Assembly (NCBI GenBank): GCA_002423205.1
Contig: DIUZ01000019.1
Span: 1-9,698, forward strand
From: Micavibrio sp. UBA6145
Lineage (GTDB): Bacteria > Pseudomonadota > Alphaproteobacteria > Micavibrionales > UBA1664
Direction: 5' to 3'
Length of the DNA stretch: 9,698 nt
In this document: positions 1-5,376 of the stretch, in pieces
Layout of the letters: each line of letters begins with the position of its first letter
How positions within the stretch are numbered: position 1 is the stretch's first letter
Program-made: the position numbers and the translations under genes
The notes under the pieces: model-generated
Database searches by the model: none
What the model saw: the letters and a program-made list of their open reading frames with translations, nothing else
Told to the model about the DNA's origin: nothing

Positions 1-1
1 G

Positions 2-310
2 TCGCTGTTTGACTGGGTGCGGGCGCACGGTGTCGATAAAACCCATGGCGGCATCCTGAATGCCCAGACCCGTGACGGCGTGATCCTGGACGATAAAAAA
101 CGCATCTGGCCGGTCTGCGAAACCCTGCGTGCCGCCAATATCATGGACGATCAGGAACTGGCAGCGGATATGCGCGCCATGCTGAAAGGCAATTATCTGC
201 GCGCAGATGGTTTCTGGAATGAAATGCTGGATAAAAATTTAACGGTCGTAACCGACTATCTGCCGGGTACGACCGTTTATCATCTCTATCAGATACTCGA
301 TCTCGTTTAA
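2..310 (+). CDS. AGE-family sugar isomerase/epimerase, C-terminal part (5' end outside window)
   Basis: This is the last ~102 codons of a gene entering from the left edge; the frame is open from base 2 and ends at TAA 308-310. The residues fit the C-terminus of the N-acylglucosamine 2-epimerase / AGE (alpha/alpha)6-barrel family: a GG-containing strand with 'NAQTRDG', then 'KRIWPVCETLRAAN' (the W-P-x-x-E segment of the barrel), and finally 'LPGTTVYHLYQ', which matches the family's closing S/T-x-x-YH motif with its catalytic histidine. Members isomerise or epimerise mannose, mannose-6-phosphate, glucosamine derivatives or cellobiose in the cytoplasm; the substrate cannot be decided from this fragment. 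A carbohydrate role suits the neighbouring xylulokinase and HAD phosphatase genes, which lie on the opposite strand. The stop abuts the convergent gene's stop with no spacer. I am confident of the family and not of the substrate. Confidence 0.8.
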   Translation, partial: SLFDWVRAHGVDKTHGGILNAQTRDGVILDDKKRIWPVCETLRAANIMDDQELAADMRAMLKGNYLRADGFWNEMLDKNLTVVTDYLPGTTVYHLYQILDLV

Positions 311-1330
311 TCAGCCATGCGCGAGGCGCAGGCCGCTTTGACGGCTGGCCGGTTTGGCAGCTGTACGCAGCATCCGGTAAAATTCCGGAATGGCAACGTC
401 CTGACGGCCTTGCAGATTATAAATCGGCAGCATGAATTTCTCGACATGCGCCTGTGCGGCCTTGTCATCGCCGACCCAGATATTGATGGTGCGGTCTTTG
501 CCATACTGCGTGGTGATGGCCTGCATCATTTCCAGATCCGGTGCGCTGTCGCCGGCAACGAGGAATGTGGTCTTGTCGGTGATGCGGTCTTTGAAGTGAT
601 CATTGGCCAGAAGCGTAAGAACCGTCGCGCCCTTGCTCATGCCGGCCGGCTTGATATCGATGTAACCGTTGACCTGGTTGTCGCCGAACGGCACGCGCTT
701 CTCAACTTTGTAGATGTTCTGCGCGACAGCCGGATCGAGTTGGGCGAACGCGGTCTCGACTTGCTTGAACAGGGCGTCGGTTTCAGCCGGGGTGGTGTTT
801 TCGAATACCCATGCGCCGCAACGTTCACGCGGGTCAAGGGTCAGCATGGCATGACCATTGATCGGCAGATCGATCGAGCGGTTGGAAAGTTTCGTGTCCT
901 GCGGCAGGTCGAACGCAAGGCCGACTTTGTGCAGAAGGTCGTAAATGGCGGTGATGGTGCGCGGGAAATGGGCTTCAGCGGTCTCGTCAGCCAGTGGAAT
1001 GTGCAGGCGCTGGGCATTGGGTTTCGATGCGTCCAGCAGCACATGATGGCCGCAATTGGATGCAACCGTGATATTGAAACCGGCTTTCTCGCCGAAGATG
1101 CCCGACAGGGTCGAGTCTTCGCCGCGTGCGGTCAGGATGATGGACGCGCCGAATGATTTGGCGGTCTGCTCAAGGACCGAACGCTGGTCTTCGTCGAGCT
1201 TCACGTAATGGAAATTTCTTGCAGGCTTCAGCGCCAGCGTAAGGTCGAAGTCTTTAACCGAAACAATATTGGCAGGGTCAAGGCCAGCCAGTCGGGCTTC
1301 GAGTTCGGCGGTGTTAGTGTTGAGTAACAT
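311..1330 (-). CDS. HAD-superfamily (type IIB-like) sugar phosphatase
   Basis: This is a 339-residue soluble protein with all four HAD phosphatase motifs. Counting from the start used here, motif I is D27-F-D29-L-T-L (nucleophile and acid/base Asp), motif II is the Thr in 'ILTARGE' (~67), motif III is the Lys in 'GMSKGAT' (~233), and motif IV is 'GDSAPDLEMM' (~260-269, Mg2+-binding Asp). The large cap inserted between motifs II and III is typical of the Cof, sucrose-phosphate and trehalose-phosphate phosphatase branch (HAD-IIB). The natural substrate is not readable; a phosphorylated sugar or polyol is inferred from xylB immediately upstream. The gene is second in the xylB operon: the xylB stop lies at 1342-1340 and TAAGGA overlaps it. 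A first ATG at 1336 touches that Shine-Dalgarno, so the ATG at 1330, with 6 nt spacing, is the better start. HAD membership is near certain; substrate unknown. Confidence 0.82.
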   Translation of the reverse strand: MLLNTNTAELEARLAGLDPANIVSVKDFDLTLALKPARNFHYVKLDEDQRSVLEQTAKSFGASIILTARGEDSTLSGIFGEKAGFNITVASNCGHHVLLDASKPNAQRLHIPLADETAEAHFPRTITAIYDLLHKVGLAFDLPQDTKLSNRSIDLPINGHAMLTLDPRERCGAWVFENTTPAETDALFKQVETAFAQLDPAVAQNIYKVEKRVPFGDNQVNGYIDIKPAGMSKGATVLTLLANDHFKDRITDKTTFLVAGDSAPDLEMMQAITTQYGKDRTINIWVGDDKAAQAHVEKFMLPIYNLQGRQDVAIPEFYRMLRTAAKPASRQSGLRLAHG

Positions 1331-1336
1331 CGTCAT

Positions 1337-1342
1337 TCCTTA
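1337..1342 (-). promoter_or_regulatory. RBS that sets the HAD phosphatase start
   Basis: The minus strand reads TAAGGA-ATGACG-ATG. The AAGGA core overlaps the xylB stop codon and is 0 nt from the first ATG (1336) but 6 nt from the second (1330). This favours the second ATG and implies translational coupling to xylB. Confidence 0.7.
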
Positions 1343-2803
1343 CGAGTAGAGCGGGTTAAGTTGGGCGTACAGACTGCGGTAAATCTTCAGTCGTTCTTTG
1401 AGTTTTTCCTGCCACTCAAGGTTAGGCAGGGTATACGAAATCGTCTTGGGTCTTGCAAGGATTTCCGCCTTGTTTTGCGGCACATGCGAGAGGGCCGCCA
1501 GCTTGGCAGCGCCGAAAGCCGGACCCTGGTCGCCGTCGGCCACGTAAACGACCTTTTTGTTAAGGACTGAGGCAATAATCTCACCCCAAAGCGCGTTGCG
1601 GGACCCGCCGCCGATCAGGGTGATTTCCTGCGGTTTGGCACCGGCCGCCTCAAGGGCGTCCTGGCAATCGGCGAAGGCGAATGCGACGCCTTCCAGCGTG
1701 GCCTGCACAAGATCGGTGCGGGTCGTCTCATGCGTCATGCCGAAATAAGAACCGGTCGCATTGGGATTGTTGTGCGGTGTGCGCTCGCCCGACAGATAGG
1801 GCAGGAACACAGTATTCAGGTTATTGTTGAATGTCTGCGCGGTCAAAAGCGCGGTCAGTTCGTTTTCGTCTGTCGCCCCCAGCCACCCGGTCGCGGTTTT
1901 AACGCATGACGCCGCCGACAGGATGACACCCATCTGGTGCCATTTGCCCGTCAGCGCGTGACAGAAGGCATGGACGGTTTTTTCCGGCGCGGCGTGGTGG
2001 TGGTTGGTCGCAACGAAATAAACACCCGACGTGCCCAGTGAAATGAATGCGTGGTCATCAGCAACAGCCCCGATACCGACGGCGCCCGCGGCGTTATCGC
2101 CCGCGCCGCCCGCCAGAATAACGTTATCCTGCATGCCCCAGCGTTGTGCCAGCTCGGCCTTCAGATGGCCAGCAATCTGGTCGCCCTCGACAAGCGTGGG
2201 CATCTGCGAGGCATTCAGGCCGCACGCGGCCAGCATTTTGTCCGACCATGCGCGCTTGGTGACATCCAGCCACAGCGTGCCGGCGCAATCCGACATATCG
2301 CCCATTTTCTCGCCGCTCATCAAAAAGCGGATGTAATCCTTGGGCAGAAGAACTGTTGCGACCTGCGCGAAAATTTCAGGCTCATGGCGTTTGACCCAGA
2401 GCAGTTTGGGCGCGGTAAAACCCGGCATGGCGATGTTGCCGGTGATCTGGCGTGAATCCGGCACGGCTTTTTCGATCAGGGCGCATTCTTCCGCGCAGCG
2501 GCCGTCATTCCACAGGATCGCAGGGCGCAGGACGTGATTGTCCTTATTCAGCAGCACCGCGCCATGCATCTGGCCGGCAAGGCCGATGGCGGCCACCTGA
2601 GAGAGTTCTTTGGGGTGGCGGGCCTTGATCGCATCAAGGGCGGTGCAGGTGGCATCCCACCAGTCTTTCGGATTTTGTTCGGACCACAACGGCTGCGGAC
2701 GGGAAATGGGGAGGGAGACCGTCTCTTTGTCGACGATTTCAAACTGCGCGTTGGTAAGCAGGGCTTTTACGCCGGATGTGCCTACATCGATACCGATATA
2801 CAT
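1340..2803 (-). CDS. xylB: Xylulokinase (FGGY carbohydrate kinase)
   Basis: XylB phosphorylates D-xylulose with ATP to D-xylulose 5-phosphate, which feeds the pentose phosphate pathway; in polyol loci the xylulose comes from oxidation of xylitol or arabitol. The protein has 487 residues, the usual family length. Visible signatures are the N-terminal phosphate loop 'GIDVGTSGVKA' (4-14), 'GQMHG' (77-81, the xylulose-contacting Met-His typical of XylB), 'GGAGDNAAGAVG' with the catalytic Asp at 236, the second phosphate loop 'LGTSGV' (~256-261), and the C-terminal adenosine motif in 'ITLIGGGSRNALWGEI'. It starts at an ATG at 2803 with only a weak ribosome site (GACGGG is distant). It is first in an operon with the HAD phosphatase, and a divergent gene lies 209 bp upstream. 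No frameshift or missing catalytic residue is seen. Confidence 0.95.
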   Translation of the reverse strand: MYIGIDVGTSGVKALLTNAQFEIVDKETVSLPISRPQPLWSEQNPKDWWDATCTALDAIKARHPKELSQVAAIGLAGQMHGAVLLNKDNHVLRPAILWNDGRCAEECALIEKAVPDSRQITGNIAMPGFTAPKLLWVKRHEPEIFAQVATVLLPKDYIRFLMSGEKMGDMSDCAGTLWLDVTKRAWSDKMLAACGLNASQMPTLVEGDQIAGHLKAELAQRWGMQDNVILAGGAGDNAAGAVGIGAVADDHAFISLGTSGVYFVATNHHHAAPEKTVHAFCHALTGKWHQMGVILSAASCVKTATGWLGATDENELTALLTAQTFNNNLNTVFLPYLSGERTPHNNPNATGSYFGMTHETTRTDLVQATLEGVAFAFADCQDALEAAGAKPQEITLIGGGSRNALWGEIIASVLNKKVVYVADGDQGPAFGAAKLAALSHVPQNKAEILARPKTISYTLPNLEWQEKLKERLKIYRSLYAQLNPLYS

Positions 2804-2872
2804 TAACGCCGTACCCGTCTTTTCTGCCGCTTGCTTTATGGCTAACAGCTTGTTTTTCTACAGGAGTGCCAG

Positions 2873-2901
2873 ACATTACGAAAAATACACTTGCCCGTCA
2901 A
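2873..2901 (-). promoter_or_regulatory. Candidate sigma70 promoter for xylB-HAD operon
   Basis: On the minus strand TTGACG (2901-2896) is followed by a 17-nt spacer and TAATGT (2878-2873). The -35 matches the consensus at 5 of 6 positions, but the -10 at only 3 of 6. Transcription would start near 2866, giving a ~60-nt leader before the xylB ATG. This is a pattern match only. Confidence 0.35.
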
Positions 2902-2946
2902 CGAAAACTCCCACAGGGTGCGCCGCAACATCAACCCCTGCATCCC

Positions 2947-2976
2947 TTGCAATAAGGCTTTACAGGGCGTTATAAG
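2947..2976 (+). promoter_or_regulatory. Candidate sigma70 promoter for the polyol-dehydrogenase-like gene
   Basis: TTGCAA (2947-2952), an 18-nt spacer and TATAAG (2971-2976, 5 of 6 to consensus) precede the gene by about 37 nt. The 209-bp divergent region between this gene and xylB therefore holds outward promoters in both directions. No clear operator for a sugar repressor could be recognised there, although a short CCCTG/CAGGG inverted repeat flanks the -35 region. Confidence 0.4.
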
Positions 2977-2997
2977 TCATAAAAACTGTTGCAAACC

Positions 2998-3003
2998 AAG
3001 GGA
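2998..3003 (+). promoter_or_regulatory. RBS deciding the TTG start of the polyol-dehydrogenase-like gene
   Basis: AAGGGA at 2998-3003 lies 9 nt upstream of TTG 3013. This favours that codon over the more upstream TTG at 2989, which has no comparable site. Confidence 0.5.
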
Positions 3004-3012
3004 TTAAGCCAA

Positions 3013-3672
3013 TTGACCCTGGATAAAATAACAGTGGAAAGTTTCCCTCCCGCGCCGCCCCTGCACAAGGCAGCCCGCATGGCGCTGGCTTACCCCGCTT
3101 TTTTCATGGAATACGACCGGGTTAAACCCGCTCTCGGCAATGCCACGCTTGAACGATTTCTGCGCCGTTTCCTGTACCGCGAAATCATGCCGGCGCTGGA
3201 ACAGAACCCGGATGACGGCACCCGTATCATTTCAGCCGCCCTGGAATATTTGGCCAGGGGGCCGCAGATGATGGTGACGCTGACCGCCAACGGGTCGATA
3301 TGCATGCATGACATCATCGTGCCGTGCATCGAACGCCAGCTCAACGCCGGTGGTTCGGTGTCATACAGCGCCTTCGTCGTCGCGTCGTGGCTGACCTACA
3401 TGCGCGGTATCGGCCCCGGCGTGAAAAATATCGAGGTAATCGATCCGCACCGGAATGTGATGCGTACCAAAACCAGTCTCGCAAGCGACCCTGCCGTGGG
3501 CCTGCACGGTGATATATTCGGATCGCGCCTGTGTCGTGAAGATGTGTTTCTGGCCGCCCTGCGCCAGCATCACCAGGCGATATACGCACATGGCATGCGT
3601 GCGGCACTGGAAAGCCTGATGCGTGAGCCGCGACCGGCGTCGTTGCGCATGATTAAAAACACGCCGTCCTAG
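3013..3672 (+). CDS. Stand-alone C-terminal domain of a mannitol/polyol dehydrogenase-like protein
   Basis: This 219-residue protein resembles only the helical C-terminal domain of long-chain mannitol/fructuronate dehydrogenases (~490 residues in full). Recognisable family blocks are 'FLRRFLYREIMPAL' (~55-68), then a helix ending in a short NGS turn, then 'IIVPCIERQLNAGGS' and 'SAFVVASWLTYMRG' (~107-138), matching the family's 'ILPTIRDxLAAGxP...ALAVAAWMRYLxG'. The NAD-binding Rossmann half is absent, and in the preceding bases I see no trace of it in any frame. The K-x4-N-x2-H catalytic helix appears to read K19...A24...Y27, so dehydrogenase activity is unlikely. I chose TTG 3013 because AAGGGA at 2998-3003 lies 9 nt before it; TTG 2989 and GTG 3034 are alternatives. 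The reading frame is intact, with its own candidate promoter and a strong terminator, so it may be a functional remnant rather than a dead gene. The neighbouring xylB fits a polyol locus. Confidence 0.62.
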   Translation: MTLDKITVESFPPAPPLHKAARMALAYPAFFMEYDRVKPALGNATLERFLRRFLYREIMPALEQNPDDGTRIISAALEYLARGPQMMVTLTANGSICMHDIIVPCIERQLNAGGSVSYSAFVVASWLTYMRGIGPGVKNIEVIDPHRNVMRTKTSLASDPAVGLHGDIFGSRLCREDVFLAALRQHHQAIYAHGMRAALESLMREPRPASLRMIKNTPS

Positions 3673-3681
3673 ACTGCGTAT

Positions 3682-3706
3682 TTTACATCGCGCCTTTTTT
3701 GATTTG
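3682..3706. repeat. 25-bp direct repeat, copy 1 (copy of the rnd 3' end)
   Basis: The 25 bases 3682-3706 are identical to 3741-3765, with a period of 59 bp; the flanking bases differ on both sides. The second copy is the last eight codons of rnd including the stop (encoding QIKKGAM-stop). Copy 1 lies outside any gene, between the convergent polyol-dehydrogenase-like gene and rnd. Confidence 0.9.
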
Positions 3707-3709
3707 CCC

Positions 3710-3724
3710 GTGCGCGTTGCGCAC
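3710..3724. repeat. Perfect inverted repeat, GTGCGC-GTT-GCGCAC
   Basis: A 6-bp perfect GC-rich stem with a 3-nt loop sits between the two copies of the 25-bp repeat. It has no T-tract, so alone it is not a terminator. It would be enclosed if 3689-3697 pairs with 3730-3738. Confidence 0.7.
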
Positions 3725-3729
3725 AGACT

Positions 3730-3759
3730 AAAGGCGCGTGTTTACATCGCGCCTTTTTT
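3730..3759 (+). terminator. Intrinsic terminator of the polyol-dehydrogenase-like gene, overlapping the rnd 3' end
   Basis: AAAGGCGCG (3730-3738) pairs perfectly with CGCGCCTTT (3748-3756) across a 9-nt loop, and the T-run continues to 3759. This is a classic rho-independent terminator for plus-strand transcription. The rnd stop codon (3744-3742) lies inside the loop and the 3' arm is rnd coding sequence. On the minus strand the same stem is followed only by TTTAG, so it would be weaker there. Confidence 0.8.
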
Positions 3760-3765
3760 GATTTG
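3741..3765. repeat. 25-bp direct repeat, copy 2 (inside the end of rnd)
   Basis: Identical to 3682-3706. This copy supplies the 3' arm and T-tract of the terminator at 3730-3759 and encodes the rnd C-terminus, so it is presumably the original. Confidence 0.9.
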
Positions 3766-4845
3766 ATTATCCTTGATCGACAGGCCGAGCTTGCCGCTCA
3801 TCAGTTCCAGCGCGACATTGCCGAAAACTTCCCGGCGCCAGCCTTTCAGGGCCGCGACGTCGGCTTTGTCGCCGTATTGCGCCAGCGCCTGCAGATCGTC
3901 GCCGTCGGCGACAAGGCGGGGACTGATGCCGGTTTCCGATGACTGGATACGCAGCAGCATCTTGAGCATTTCAAGAACCGGCTGCAATTCCTGCGGGAAG
4001 GGTTTGCCGCGCTCGATTCTCGGCATGTCTTCCTTGGGCAATGCCAGCGCGTCTTCCACGACTTTCAAAATCTGCTGGCCCAGGTTTTTCTCCGCCAGAT
4101 CGGACGGGAATCCGCGCACGCGCGCCAGTGCCGAAGCATTGCGCGGTTGTGTCAGGGCGATCTCGGCCAGTGTTTCGTCTTTGAAAACACGTCCCTTGGG
4201 AATGTCACGGCGTTGCGCTTCGCGCTCGCGCCACGCGGCAAGCCCGCGCAAAACGGCCAGTACCGGCGGCTTGTCGCTGCGCACCTTGATGCGTTCCCAC
4301 GATTTTTCCGGATCGACCGTGTAGATCGATACATCGGAAAGATTGGTCATCTCTTCCAGTATCCATTCGCGGCGGCCCAGCTTGTCGAGGCGCTCGCAAA
4401 AATTTTCATACACCTGGCGCAGGTACAGAACATCGTCGGCGGCGTAGGCCAGTTGTTCACCCGTCAGCGGACGGATCGACCAGTCTGTAAATTGCTGTGA
4501 TTTGTCGATGGAATGACGGCATACATCGGCAACCAGTGCGGCGTATGAAACGGATTCGCCGTAACCCAGCGCCATGGCGGCGATCTGCGTATCAAACAAC
4601 GGGGCCGGTACGCGGCCATACAGCTTCACGAAAATCTCAAGATCCTGACGGCCCGCATGAAACACCTTTACGACATCGGGGTCGAACAGCGCCTCTTCAA
4701 GGTCGGTCATGTCGTCGCCCGTGATCGGGTCGAGCAGGATGGCATCGCCCTCAGGGGCCGCAACCTGCACAAGGCATAATTGCGGATAATACGTGCGTTC
4801 ACGCAGGAATTCAGTGTCCAGGGCCAGGAATGCCGGTTTGCTCAT
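3742..4845 (-). CDS. rnd: Ribonuclease D
   Basis: RNase D is a 3'-to-5' exoribonuclease of the DEDDy family that trims tRNA precursors and other small structured RNAs. The 367-residue product shows Exo I 'LALDTEF' (D10, E12), Exo II 'FHAGRQDLE' (D68), and Exo III 'YAADDVLYL' (Y134, D138), preceded by the family block 'DWSIRPLT' (121-128). An HRDC domain, thought to bind RNA, follows at roughly 195-280, for example 'AWREREAQRRDIPKGRVFKDE'. In most relatives the first Asp lies around residue 20-30 after a TTxxLxxLC helix; here that helix is missing, and an in-frame TAA four codons before the ATG at 4845 fixes the short start. The gene follows the unknown gene at 4913-5245 after 67 bp, possibly as one transcript, and sits near divergent aspS. 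Its last codons overlap the terminator of the convergent gene. Confidence 0.93.
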   Translation of the reverse strand: MSKPAFLALDTEFLRERTYYPQLCLVQVAAPEGDAILLDPITGDDMTDLEEALFDPDVVKVFHAGRQDLEIFVKLYGRVPAPLFDTQIAAMALGYGESVSYAALVADVCRHSIDKSQQFTDWSIRPLTGEQLAYAADDVLYLRQVYENFCERLDKLGRREWILEEMTNLSDVSIYTVDPEKSWERIKVRSDKPPVLAVLRGLAAWREREAQRRDIPKGRVFKDETLAEIALTQPRNASALARVRGFPSDLAEKNLGQQILKVVEDALALPKEDMPRIERGKPFPQELQPVLEMLKMLLRIQSSETGISPRLVADGDDLQALAQYGDKADVAALKGWRREVFGNVALELMSGKLGLSIKDNQIKKGAM

Positions 4846-4875
4846 GAGGTTCTCTTACCGGCTAATGCCCCGGGG

Positions 4876-4914
4876 TTCAATGGATTGATTCAATGGGTTG
4901 GTTCAATGGTTTCT
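4876..4914. repeat. Three 13-bp tandem repeats (TTCAATGG core)
   Basis: TTCAATGG recurs at 4876, 4889 and 4902, exactly 13 bp apart, each followed by a variable five bases (ATTGA, GTTGG, TTTCT). The array fills most of the 67-bp gap between the unknown gene's stop (4915-4913) and the rnd start. A CCCCGGGG palindrome lies beside it at 4868-4875. Confidence 0.85.
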
Positions 4915-5245
4915 AAGCGGCCAGGCGCGGCGCATCACCGCTTGCCTGCGGGGCAGGGCGGGCGGCACTGCGGGTCACGATGCGCACGGGAATGCCCGCT
5001 TCGGCGAATGCGCGTTCCAGCTCTGCCGGTTTGGCGCGGAAAATGCGCACATAAGGCTTACCCTCGCCAAGCGCGTAGCTGGAACTGCGCCAGACATCAC
5101 CCTTGCCTTGTGTAAAAGTGATATCTACTGGCTGGTCGTAAACGGGATCTGCTTTGCCCCTGAAGACACGTGCAAGGCGGGTGAATTGATGGGGCTCGTC
5201 GGACACAATCTGGGTAAAATGGCCGCCGCGGATGATCTTAATCAT
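4913..5245 (-). CDS. Hypothetical protein, 110 residues
   Basis: I do not recognise this protein. It starts 'MIKIIRGGHFTQIVSDEP' and has a probable mixed alpha/beta globular part to about residue 90, including 'DITFTQGKGDVWRSSSYALG' and 'ELERAFAEAGIPVRIVT'. An Ala/Pro-rich, likely disordered tail follows. It has no signal peptide or membrane segment. The open frame extends upstream to 5437, but that part overlaps aspS and reads like random sequence; ATG 5245 with a weak GAGAG ribosome site is the sensible start. The gene lies first in a minus-strand pair with rnd and is divergent from aspS, so a link to RNA metabolism is possible but is only inferred from position. Confidence 0.68.
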   Translation of the reverse strand: MIKIIRGGHFTQIVSDEPHQFTRLARVFRGKADPVYDQPVDITFTQGKGDVWRSSSYALGEGKPYVRIFRAKPAELERAFAEAGIPVRIVTRSAARPAPQASGDAPRLAA

Positions 5246-5273
5246 GCAATCTCTCGTGTTATGGAATAGCCAG

Positions 5274-5302
5274 ACGATACGCCCGGATCCCGATCTTGTG
5301 AA
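5274..5302 (-). promoter_or_regulatory. Candidate promoter for the 110-residue gene (and rnd)
   Basis: On the minus strand TTCACA (5302-5297; 5 of 6) is followed by 17 nt and TATCGT (5279-5274; 4 of 6). The start would fall near 5267, about 20 nt before the ATG at 5245. The -35 overlaps the inverted repeat at 5292-5306. Confidence 0.4.
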
Positions 5303-5320
5303 GATCTTTTGAGTATCCGG
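5283..5320. repeat. Nested inverted repeats in the divergent aspS control region
   Basis: The inner palindrome GATCTT-GTG-AAGATC (5292-5306) is perfect. It is enclosed by an outer pair CCGGAT (5283-5288) and ATCCGG (5315-5320). The two pairs are slightly off-centre relative to each other. The element overlaps candidate -35 boxes for both directions, so it could be an operator or an RNA hairpin in either leader. Confidence 0.6.
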
Positions 5321-5337
5321 CAAATTTTTGTTAGAAA
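5309..5337 (+). promoter_or_regulatory. Candidate promoter for aspS
   Basis: TTGAGT (5309-5314; 4 of 6), a 17-nt spacer and TAGAAA (5332-5337; 4 of 6) would start transcription near 5344, leaving a ~33-nt leader that contains the aspS ribosome site. The match is moderate. Confidence 0.33.
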
Positions 5338-5362
5338 AAAGCCACTTACATAAGATGTCCTC

Positions 5363-5368
5363 AAGGAG
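5363..5368 (+). promoter_or_regulatory. RBS that sets the aspS start
   Basis: AAGGAG at 5363-5368 is only 2 nt from the TTG at 5371 but 8 nt from the TTG at 5377. The latter therefore fits, and it gives the N-terminus 'MHTYRTHTC' usual in alphaproteobacterial AspRS. Confidence 0.75.
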
Positions 5369-5376
5369 AATTGGTT

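Noticed and set aside
317..1156. Long open frame (279 codons) on the plus strand
   Set aside because: It lies entirely antisense to the HAD phosphatase, whose motifs are unambiguous; the plus-strand product has no recognisable domain and is a shadow of GC-rich codon usage.
2804..3012. Search for a frameshifted Rossmann half of the polyol dehydrogenase
   Set aside because: No GxGxxG-like or other dehydrogenase-like sequence was seen in the plus-strand frames; the region looks like an ordinary divergent promoter region.
5328..5356. TTGTTA-N17-TAAGAT as the aspS promoter
   Set aside because: Transcription would start at about 5363, on the AAGGAG itself, leaving no usable ribosome site; the upstream candidate at 5309-5337 fits better.
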